Source: Kutzneria sp035492655 (lineage in GTDB: Bacteria > Actinomycetota > Actinomycetes > Mycobacteriales > Pseudonocardiaceae). Taken from it: DNA of 9,509 bases. The notes beneath the pieces were generated by a model that was not told the DNA's origin, did no database searches, and saw nothing but the letters and a program-made list of their open reading frames with translations. The first letter of the stretch is position 1; each line of letters starts with the position of its first letter. The translations under genes were made by a program, and so were the position numbers. The stretch lies in contig DATJJB010000201.1 of assembly GCA_035492655.1 (NCBI GenBank), positions 1 to 9,509 on the forward strand, given 5' to 3'. Shown piece by piece: positions 1-4,773 of the stretch.

Positions 1-300
1 AACAAGGCGCAGCAGTTGTGGACGCTGGTCGACCAGAAGCACCAGGTGCCTCGTCAGCTGGCCGTGTTGCGCCAGTTCTACTACGACATCGCCCTGTCGG
101 CGAGCCCGGCCGCGCTGCCCAGCCTGCTCGAGGTGGCCGACCCCGACCACATCACCTACGGCAGCGACTTCCCGTTCGCGCCTGCGGTGGCCGTCGGGTT
201 CGTCAACAAGCAGTACGAGAACTTTCACCTGTCGCCTGACCTGCGGGCCGCGATCGACCGTGGCAATTGCGAGGCGCTGTTCCCGCGGTTGAAGGTATGA
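1..300 (+). CDS. Amidohydrolase family protein (ACMSD/decarboxylase-like), C-terminal fragment
   Basis: The frame is open from the first base to the TGA at 298-300, giving 99 residues of a protein whose start lies left of the window. The segment FYYDIALSASPAALPSLLEV followed by ITYGSDFPFAP is characteristic of the amidohydrolase-2 (PF04909) family. Its Asp in the GSD motif is the last metal ligand of the TIM barrel. The family includes metal-dependent hydrolases and non-oxidative decarboxylases such as ACMSD, resorcylate and 6-methylsalicylate decarboxylases. The substrate cannot be told from this fragment. The final helices (residues about 70-99, ending in FPRLKV) match the usual C-terminus, so the gene is truncated only by the window. 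The stop codon overlaps the TATGAT box proposed to drive the trpS leader. Confidence 0.85.
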   Translation, partial: NKAQQLWTLVDQKHQVPRQLAVLRQFYYDIALSASPAALPSLLEVADPDHITYGSDFPFAPAVAVGFVNKQYENFHLSPDLRAAIDRGNCEALFPRLKV

Positions 301-301
301 T
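296..301 (+). promoter_or_regulatory. Probable -10 box of a leaderless trpS leader transcript
   Basis: TATGAT fits the actinobacterial TANNNT -10 consensus (5 of 6 to TATAAT). It ends seven bases before the GTG at 309, the distance expected if transcription starts on the G of that codon. No good Shine-Dalgarno sequence precedes the GTG at a normal distance; GAAGG at 291-295 is 13 bases away. No convincing -35 is visible at 17-18 bp. TTGCGA at 267-272 matches 4 of 6 positions but lies 23 bp away. The box overlaps the TGA stop of the amidohydrolase gene. Confidence 0.5.
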
Positions 302-308
302 CCCACTC

Positions 309-350
309 GTGACTTCGACCGCGTGCCTCAGCTGGTGGCGTCCCGCCTAG
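309..350 (+). CDS. trpS leader peptide with tandem Trp codons
   Basis: GTG at 309 opens a 13-codon reading frame, MTSTACLSWWRPA, closed by TAG at 348-350. Two adjacent TGG codons lie at 333-338 (residues 9 and 10). Tryptophan is the rarest amino acid, so WW in 13 residues directly upstream of a tryptophanyl-tRNA synthetase gene is strong evidence for a sensing leader peptide. WWRPA-type endings are, as far as I recall, seen in other actinobacterial Trp leader peptides. An in-frame ATG at 297 would give 17 residues, but GTG at 309 is preferred because TATGAT (296-301) would start the transcript there. The role is to stall the ribosome when charged tRNA-Trp is scarce; the peptide itself probably has no function. 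Confidence 0.8.
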   Translation: MTSTACLSWWRPA

Positions 351-404
351 GGACGGCCATTCCACGCACGCGCGTGCCGTCCGCGAGGACGGCGCCTTCT
401 TCTG
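339..404 (+). promoter_or_regulatory. Ribosome-mediated tryptophan attenuator upstream of trpS
   Basis: Four segments show the classic 1:2:3:4 arrangement. Segment 1 (CGTCC, 339-343) can pair with the first five bases of segment 2 (GGACGGC, 351-357). Segment 2 can instead pair perfectly over 7 bp with segment 3 (GCCGTCC, 376-382), helped by an inner ACGC/GCGT helix (364-367 with 372-375); this is the antiterminator. Segment 3 can alternatively pair with segment 4 (GGACGGC, 387-393) to form the terminator. A ribosome stalled on the Trp codons at 333-338 would cover segment 1 and free segment 2, giving antitermination. A ribosome reaching the TAG at 348-350 would cover segment 2 and allow termination. 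The geometry is visible in the sequence; the function is inferred from known trp attenuators, including that reported for an auxiliary Streptomyces trpRS. Confidence 0.8.
374..403 (+). terminator. Attenuator terminator hairpin (3:4)
   Basis: GTGCCGTCC (374-382) pairs with GGACGGCGC (387-395), 9 bp including one G-U pair, around a GCGA (GNRA-type) tetraloop at 383-386. A pyrimidine-rich tract, CTTCTTCT, follows at 396-403. The tract is weak in T compared with enterobacterial terminators but typical of high-GC genomes. The hairpin lies between the leader peptide and the trpS ribosome binding site and is mutually exclusive with the antiterminator. Confidence 0.75.
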
Positions 405-445
405 CCCTGCTGTCCCGCGGACCCTCATTCCGTTGGGAGACAGAC

Positions 446-1447
446 ATGTTGGATCAGGTCAAGGCCAATCCGTCGCAGTACCGGGTGCTGACCGGCGATC
501 GGCCGACCGGGCCGCTGCACCTCGGGCACCTGTTCGGCACCCTGCAGAACCGGGTCCGGCTGCAGGAGCTCGGCGTCGAGCTGTTCGTGATCGTCGCCGA
601 CTACCAGGTGCTGACCGACCGCGACGTCGCCGACCGGCTCACCGAGACCGTCGAGGAGCTGCTGCTGGACTACCTCGCCGTCGGCATCGACCCCGAGCGC
701 GCCACCGTGTTCACGCACAGCGCCGTGCCCGCCTTGAACCAGCTGCTGCTGCCGTTCCTCAGCCTGGTCACCGTGCCCGAGCTCCAGCGCAACCCCACCG
801 TCAAGGACGAGATCGCGCATTCGCGGCAGCACGCCGTCAGCGGGCTGATGTTCACCTATCCCGTGCACCAGGCCGCCGACATCCTGTTCTGCAAGGGAAA
901 TCTCGTTCCCGTCGGCCGGGACCAACTGCCCCACGTGGAGATCACCCGACTGGTCGCCCGGCGGTTCAACGAGCGCTACGGTCCCGTTTTCCCCACCCCC
1001 GAGGCCTTGCTGTCGTCGGCCCCCGTGCTGCTCGGCACCGATGGCACCAAGATGAGCAAGAGCCGGCACAACGCCATCGCCATCGGTGCCACCCCCGACG
1101 AGACCGCCCGTCTCCTCAAGACCGCCCGCACCGACGCGGATCCGTCCATCACCTACGATCCCGTTGCCCGGCCCGAGGTTTCCAGCCTCATCCTGCTCGG
1201 CTCCCTCTGCCTCGGCATCCCGCCCGAGGAGTTCGCCACGTCGGTAGGCCACGGCGCCGCCGCGTTGAAGCGCACCGTCACCGAAGCCGTCAACGAGTTC
1301 CTCGCCCCCATGCGCGCCCGCCGCGCCGCCTACGCGGCCGACCTGACCTACGTCCGCAAGATCATCCGCATCGGCAACGAGCGCGCCAACGCCATCGCCG
1401 ACGCCACCCTCGCCGAAGTCCGCGCCGCCATGGGCATGGCCTACTGA
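446..1447 (+). CDS. trpS: Tryptophanyl-tRNA synthetase, auxiliary indolmycin-resistant type
   Basis: This class I synthetase (333 aa) charges tRNA-Trp with tryptophan using ATP in the cytoplasm. The HIGH signature is HLGH at residues 25-28 and the KMSKS loop is exact at 202-206. The VGRDQLPHVEITR stretch (about 156-168) matches the family's G-D/E-DQxxHxExTR block, and the length is normal for TrpRS. ATG 446 is chosen because GGGAG (435-439) lies 6 bases upstream; an in-frame ATG at 323 would place the attenuator inside the coding sequence. By eye, Geobacillus TrpRS His43 aligns with Gln54 here (ADYQVLT against VDQHAIT). His43 contacts indolmycin, and its replacement is linked to resistance. 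Together with the Trp attenuator upstream, this suggests a second, inducible TrpRS like Streptomyces TrpRS1 rather than the housekeeping enzyme, though a second copy cannot be seen here. The gene converges on the serine hydrolase gene, 4 bp away. Confidence 0.93.
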   Translation: MLDQVKANPSQYRVLTGDRPTGPLHLGHLFGTLQNRVRLQELGVELFVIVADYQVLTDRDVADRLTETVEELLLDYLAVGIDPERATVFTHSAVPALNQLLLPFLSLVTVPELQRNPTVKDEIAHSRQHAVSGLMFTYPVHQAADILFCKGNLVPVGRDQLPHVEITRLVARRFNERYGPVFPTPEALLSSAPVLLGTDGTKMSKSRHNAIAIGATPDETARLLKTARTDADPSITYDPVARPEVSSLILLGSLCLGIPPEEFATSVGHGAAALKRTVTEAVNEFLAPMRARRAAYAADLTYVRKIIRIGNERANAIADATLAEVRAAMGMAY

Positions 1448-1451
1448 GCCG

Positions 1452-2984
1452 CTATTCAGCGTCCGGGAACCTGACCCGGACGTTGGCTGACGGGGTGAGG
1501 TAGGCGTCCCCGAAACGGCGCTGTAGCGCGATATCCGGGCGCGGACGGCCGGCGGGGACGGCCTTCACGACGAACTCCTGGATGCGTGCCGGCTCCACCG
1601 GAGTCAGGTGGATCATGCACAGCAGCTCGCCCCGCTCACCGGGAATCGACCAGGTGACGTCGGCGGCGGTGGCGGCGGAGACGACGGCGGACGGGCCGGC
1701 GAGCAGGGGACCGACCTCGGCCACGAGTTGATCGAGCTCCGCACGGCGTTGGGACAGCGGCCGGTCGAAGTCGATGTTCTCGGCGAAGATCCGGGCGGCC
1801 AGCTCGTCGTCCCAGTGCCGGACGAGCGAGTCGGCCTGCTCGCGCAGTGCGACCGTCTCCGGCCACAGTGTCGTGCTGATCGCGGGGGCCTGGTTGTGGT
1901 TCAGCAGCCGGCTGAGGGCCTCGACACACAGCGTGGCCGGGTTGCCTCGGTTGCCGTTGGTCAGCACGACCGCGCCGTGACCCGACACGGGATGCCAGGC
2001 CATGGCCAGCCAGAACCCGGGGAGCCCGCCGGTGTGCGAGATGACCGTTCCGCGATGGAGGTCGGTCGTGACCCCCAGGCCGAGGGCATATCCGCTGGAG
2101 GTCAGCTTGGCCTGCCCGATCCCGGTCAGACTCAGTGCCGGTGGCATGAACACGCGCACCCGCTGCAGGTCCCGTCGGGACAACCGGCTCAGCACCGAGT
2201 TGTCGTCGGTTCGCGCCGGCCGAAACGCGGAGCCCAGCCAGGTGATCCACCGCGCGAGGTCGCGCACGGTGCTCACCAGCCCACCGGCGGCGAGGAACGC
2301 GTCCGACGACTCTGGCGGGTACGCGACCCAGTTCCCCTCCGTGTCCAGCGAATAGCCGACGGCGCGCGGAAGGTCATCGGGCACGGCCATGTCGCAGAAC
2401 GTGGACGTCAGGCCCAGCGGCCGGAGCAGTTCCTCAGTGACGAACTCCGCCAGCGGCCGGCCGACCGCCCGGCTCAGCGCCAGACCGGCCAGGGTGAAAC
2501 CGAGGTTGGAGTACTCGAAGACCGCGCCCGGCAGGTGGCTGAGGCGGACTCCCTTGGCCACCCGGGCCAGCAGGTCCTCGGTGGGCGTGTTGATGAACGG
2601 GTCCACCCAGGCGTTGTCCTCGGTGAGGCCGCCGCACATGCCCAGCAGCATCTCGATCGTGGGCATGTCCCCCTCGCCATTGGCGAGCACGAACTCGGGA
2701 ACGTGCTTGGTGATCGGATCGTGCAGCGACAGCCGGCCCTGGTCGCGGGCGATCAGCACGGCGCAGGCGATGAAGCTCTTCGTCATCGACGCGATCGGGA
2801 AGACCACGTCCGCGTCGGGCACCCTGCCGTGCTCGTCCACCACACCGAAACCAGCCGCGTGCGCCAGCCCGTCCCCGTCGGCCACGCCGTACACCAACCC
2901 CCGCGAGTGCCCGGCCGCCGTGTGCTGGCCGAACAGCGCGTCGAGTTCCTTGTGGATCGGCACCTGGAGCACCTCATCGGACAT
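1452..2984 (-). CDS. Serine hydrolase of the class C beta-lactamase/DD-peptidase family
   Basis: The 510-aa protein has the three active-site motifs of the penicillin-binding/beta-lactamase fold: S66-M-T-K69 (nucleophile and general base), Y158-S-N160, and H317-T-G-G320 in place of KTG. The HTGG form is common in class C-like esterases and D-aminopeptidases, so true beta-lactamase activity is not implied. The catalytic domain spans about residues 10-380; about 130 C-terminal residues form an extra, unrecognised region resembling the add-on domain of the large beta-lactamase-related family. No signal peptide is visible, so it is probably cytoplasmic. ATG 2984 is chosen because AGGGGG lies 10 bases upstream. 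A longer in-frame start at 3026 falls inside the tRNA terminator. The substrate is unknown. No clear promoter is visible in the short space below the tRNA terminator. Confidence 0.85.
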   Translation of the reverse strand: MSDEVLQVPIHKELDALFGQHTAAGHSRGLVYGVADGDGLAHAAGFGVVDEHGRVPDADVVFPIASMTKSFIACAVLIARDQGRLSLHDPITKHVPEFVLANGEGDMPTIEMLLGMCGGLTEDNAWVDPFINTPTEDLLARVAKGVRLSHLPGAVFEYSNLGFTLAGLALSRAVGRPLAEFVTEELLRPLGLTSTFCDMAVPDDLPRAVGYSLDTEGNWVAYPPESSDAFLAAGGLVSTVRDLARWITWLGSAFRPARTDDNSVLSRLSRRDLQRVRVFMPPALSLTGIGQAKLTSSGYALGLGVTTDLHRGTVISHTGGLPGFWLAMAWHPVSGHGAVVLTNGNRGNPATLCVEALSRLLNHNQAPAISTTLWPETVALREQADSLVRHWDDELAARIFAENIDFDRPLSQRRAELDQLVAEVGPLLAGPSAVVSAATAADVTWSIPGERGELLCMIHLTPVEPARIQEFVVKAVPAGRPRPDIALQRRFGDAYLTPSANVRVRFPDAE

Positions 2985-3010
2985 CGGCCAACCACCCCCT
3001 GATGTTGGAT

Positions 3011-3049
3011 GCCCAAAAGAAAACACCCAGGCCGCTGGCCTGGGTGTTT
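3011..3049 (-). terminator. Intrinsic terminator of tRNA-Asn
   Basis: CACCCAGGCC (3024-3033) and GGCCTGGGTG (3037-3046) form a perfect 10-bp stem around a 3-base loop, extended by three A-T pairs. Read on the minus strand, the hairpin is followed by TTTTCTTTT (3023 to 3015). It begins immediately at the tRNA CCA end and is by far the strongest intrinsic terminator in the window. It should insulate the serine hydrolase gene, whose ATG is about 30 bp further on, from tRNA transcription. Confidence 0.9.
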
Positions 3050-3124
3050 GGCTCCTCCAGCTGGACTCGAACCAGCAACCCTGCGATTAACAGTCGCATG
3101 CTCTGCCAATTGAGCTATGGAGGA
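3049..3124 (-). tRNA. tRNA-Asn (anticodon GTT)
   Basis: Read on the minus strand, the sequence folds into a full cloverleaf. The acceptor stem is TCCTCCA/TGGAGGA, the D stem GCTC/GAGC and the anticodon stem TGCGA/TCGCA with loop CTGTTAA. There is a five-base variable loop, and the T stem is GCTGG/CCAGC with loop TTCGAGT. The anticodon GTT lies at 3089-3091 and reads Asn codons AAC/AAU. The discriminator is G and the terminal CCA (3049-3051) is encoded in the DNA. The body is 73 nt plus CCA. An intrinsic terminator follows directly, so it is transcribed as a single-tRNA unit. No integrase or attachment-site duplication is visible beside it. Confidence 0.97.
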
Positions 3125-3171
3125 ATGTTCTTTTGTTCGCCGTCTCGCGGTCTCCCGCCCGACTGGTGATA

Positions 3172-3202
3172 ACTGTAGCGCATGCCCGCGAGGGGGTTTC
3201 AC
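3172..3202 (-). promoter_or_regulatory. Possible tRNA-Asn promoter
   Basis: On the minus strand, TACAGT (3177 to 3172) fits TANNNT. GTGAAA (3202 to 3197) lies 19 bp upstream and matches TTGACA at 4 of 6 positions. This would give a 5' precursor of about 40 nt before the mature tRNA end at 3124. The spacer is longer than ideal, so this is only a candidate. Confidence 0.3.
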
Positions 3203-3268
3203 ACGCCCCCCTCCAGCGGGTACGCACAAGGGGACAGCTCGGCGCGCGGCGATGCGGAGGACCCGACG

Positions 3269-3436
3269 ATGAAGACTTTCCTGCTGGGTGTGGCGGTGGG
3301 CTACGTGCTAGGTGCTCGCGCAGGTCGAGAGCGGTACGACCAGCTGGTCCGAGCCTACCGCCGACTCAAGGACCACCCGGCGGTGCAGGGGGTCGCGGGT
3401 GTGGTCAGAGCCAAACTGGGAGACGTGACGGAGTGA
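3269..3436 (+). CDS. Small membrane-anchored protein, YtxH-like
   Basis: This 55-aa protein begins MKTFLLGVAVGYVLGARAGR, a short hydrophobic helix with glycine spacing followed at once by a basic stretch. That pattern is widespread in small actinobacterial YtxH-like proteins. The rest (about residues 20-50) is a charged amphipathic helix that would lie on the cytoplasmic side. ATG 3269 is favoured by GGAGG at 3256-3260, 8 bases upstream; an in-frame ATG at 3182 lacks such a site and adds an unlike, GC-rich extension. The function is unknown. The stop codon abuts the stop of the convergent tam gene, the two forming the palindrome TGATCA. Confidence 0.75.
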   Translation: MKTFLLGVAVGYVLGARAGRERYDQLVRAYRRLKDHPAVQGVAGVVRAKLGDVTE

Positions 3437-4204
3437 TCAACGTCGCACCTGGGCGACGGCGAACACGCGGCGGAACGGGAACCAGGTGATGCCGTCGGGC
3501 CGAGCCGGGTAGACCTTGCGCAGCTCGACGGCGAGTTCGGCCCGGAATTCCTGCCACTGATCCTCGTCGAGGGCGGCCTTGATGGGACGCAAGGCCGTTC
3601 CGGTCACCCATTCGAGGACGGGGTCGGGGCCGGACAGCCGCTGCAGGTAGGTCGTCTCCCAGGCGTCGACCTCGCAGCCGGCCTCGACGAGGACATCGGC
3701 GTAGCCGGCCGGGTCCAGCACGGCCAGCGGCTCGCGCAGCGCCACCTCCTCGAGTTCGCGCTGCCACCGCGGCCGGCCGGCGACCTCGCGGATGGTGGTG
3801 TGCGACGGCGAGGAGAAGTTGCCGGGCACCTGCATCGCCAACCACGCCCCGTCCGACAGCTCGCGCGCCCACCGGCTGAGCAGGGCGGCGTGGCCGGGCA
3901 CCCACTGCAACACCGCGTTGGTGACGATGACATCGGTGTCGGCCTGCGGCTTCCAGTCGTTGACGTCCACCACCTCGGCGTCGATCCCCCGCTCCCGCGC
4001 GGCGGCCACCATCTCGGGCGAGGAGTCGGACGCCTCCAGCGCCGCGTCGGGCCAGCGCTGCCCGAGCGTGACGGTCAGGTTGCCGGGTCCGCAGCCCAGG
4101 TCGACCACGCGACGTGGCGCCTCGGCGGCGATTCGCCCGACCAGGTCATGGAACGGCCGCGCGCGATGGTCGCCGAACGCGAGGTACTTGGCGGGATCCC
4201 ACAT
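3437..4204 (-). CDS. tam: Trans-aconitate 2-methyltransferase
   Basis: The 255-aa SAM-dependent class I methyltransferase is almost the same length as E. coli Tam (252 aa). It starts with the typical MWDPAKYLAFGDHRARPFHDL segment. SAM-binding motif I is VVDLGCGPGN at residues 33-42, the acidic end of strand 2 is near LEASDSSPEM (about 57-66), and motif IV is TDVIVTNAVLQWVP (about 89-102). The C-terminal region with FPFRRVFAVA is also Tam-like. The family methylates trans-aconitate, a spontaneous inhibitor of aconitase, and so protects the TCA cycle; it is cytoplasmic. The start is supported by AAGGAGG (4217 to 4211), 6 bases upstream. A TATAAA box and a CGTACGTACG palindrome precede the ribosome binding site, hinting at repressor control. 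Confidence 0.88.
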   Translation of the reverse strand: MWDPAKYLAFGDHRARPFHDLVGRIAAEAPRRVVDLGCGPGNLTVTLGQRWPDAALEASDSSPEMVAAARERGIDAEVVDVNDWKPQADTDVIVTNAVLQWVPGHAALLSRWARELSDGAWLAMQVPGNFSSPSHTTIREVAGRPRWQRELEEVALREPLAVLDPAGYADVLVEAGCEVDAWETTYLQRLSGPDPVLEWVTGTALRPIKAALDEDQWQEFRAELAVELRKVYPARPDGITWFPFRRVFAVAQVRR

Positions 4205-4223
4205 CGTCTGCCTCCTTGCAAAC

Positions 4224-4242
4224 CGTACGTACGTCTTTTATA
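4224..4242 (-). promoter_or_regulatory. tam promoter -10 with palindromic operator candidate
   Basis: On the minus strand, TATAAA (4242 to 4237) resembles a -10 box and would start transcription near 4230. CGTACGTACG (4224-4233) is a perfect 10-bp palindrome, overlapping a second one, ACGTACGT (4227-4234), and sits on that start point. It lies between the -10 and the AAGGAGG ribosome binding site, a usual place for a TetR-type repressor operator. No -35 is clear. No regulator gene is adjacent, so the binding protein is unknown. Confidence 0.4.
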
Positions 4243-4278
4243 GCGCACACACGGCCCCGCCACCAGACTCCGCGTCAG

Positions 4279-4773
4279 TTAGTGCAGCCGGTTCGCGACC
4301 TTCGACGCCAGCGCGTCCAGCGCCGCCGGATCCACCCCGGCATCGGCCCTGACCTGCAGGATCGTCCCGTCCTGCCCGGGCACCCGACGGCGCACGAACC
4401 AGGCGCCGCCACCCGGCAGCTCATGCCGATGCCGGTCGACGACGGACTGCGTCACCCGCCGCTGCACGGCCTGCGGCAGCTTGCCCGGCTGCTCCAGCGG
4501 ATACCGCCGCGGCGGCTGATCGGTCAGCAGCACAGCCGCCCCGGCGGCGCCGCTCTCCACCGCGGCGATCACGGTCAGCGCGCTGCCGTCCCACGTCGCC
4601 TTGCTGATCAGATGCCAGCCAAGACGCTCCTCACCGGGCAGCCACAGCCCGAGCGAGGTCGCCACCACCAGCTCGCCACCTGAGGTGCCGCTCGCCGCGA
4701 CGCTCTCGTTCGCGTCGAGACGGCCGGCGAACCCCTCGGGCAGGCCGGTCAGCCTGCGGCGCAGCCAACTCAA
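4279..4773 (-). CDS. Conserved-looking protein of unknown function downstream of dnaG
   Basis: This 164-aa protein starts at TTG 4773, reading MSWLRRRLTGLPEGFAGRL. The start overlaps the dnaG stop in a TTGA tetranucleotide, which indicates translational coupling; AGGGGA about 11 bases upstream can serve as ribosome binding site. The first 15 residues are basic and amphipathic. The middle alternates short beta-like strands (GGELVVATSLGLWLPGEERLGWHLISKATWDGSALTVIA is the core, about residues 31-70), and there is an Arg-rich segment around residues 110-125. The C-terminal helix ends VANRLH. There are no catalytic motifs or membrane segments. I do not recognise a family with confidence; a small beta-barrel (PH-like) fold is a guess. 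Coupling to dnaG suggests co-expression with primase. Confidence 0.75.
   Translation of the reverse strand: MSWLRRRLTGLPEGFAGRLDANESVAASGTSGGELVVATSLGLWLPGEERLGWHLISKATWDGSALTVIAAVESGAAGAAVLLTDQPPRRYPLEQPGKLPQAVQRRVTQSVVDRHRHELPGGGAWFVRRRVPGQDGTILQVRADAGVDPAALDALASKVANRLH

Noticed and set aside
323..445. Longer trpS reading frame starting at ATG 323
   Set aside because: It would put the leader peptide and attenuator helices inside the gene, lacks a ribosome binding site, and adds residues unlike any TrpRS. ATG 446 has GGGAG 6 bases upstream and gives a normal length.
2985..3026. Longer serine hydrolase start at 3026
   Set aside because: The codon lies inside the stem of the tRNA-Asn terminator, and the extra 14 residues look non-coding. 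ATG 2984 has its own ribosome binding site.
3049..3124. tRNA-Asn as an integration site for a mobile element
   Set aside because: No integrase, transposase or repeated 3' tRNA fragment is present in the window, and the flanks look like ordinary chromosomal genes.
3190..3213. GAGGGGG / CCCCCTC inverted repeat upstream of the small membrane protein gene
   Set aside because: The 10-base loop and absence of a T-run on either strand argue against a terminator, and such G/C runs arise easily in this genome.
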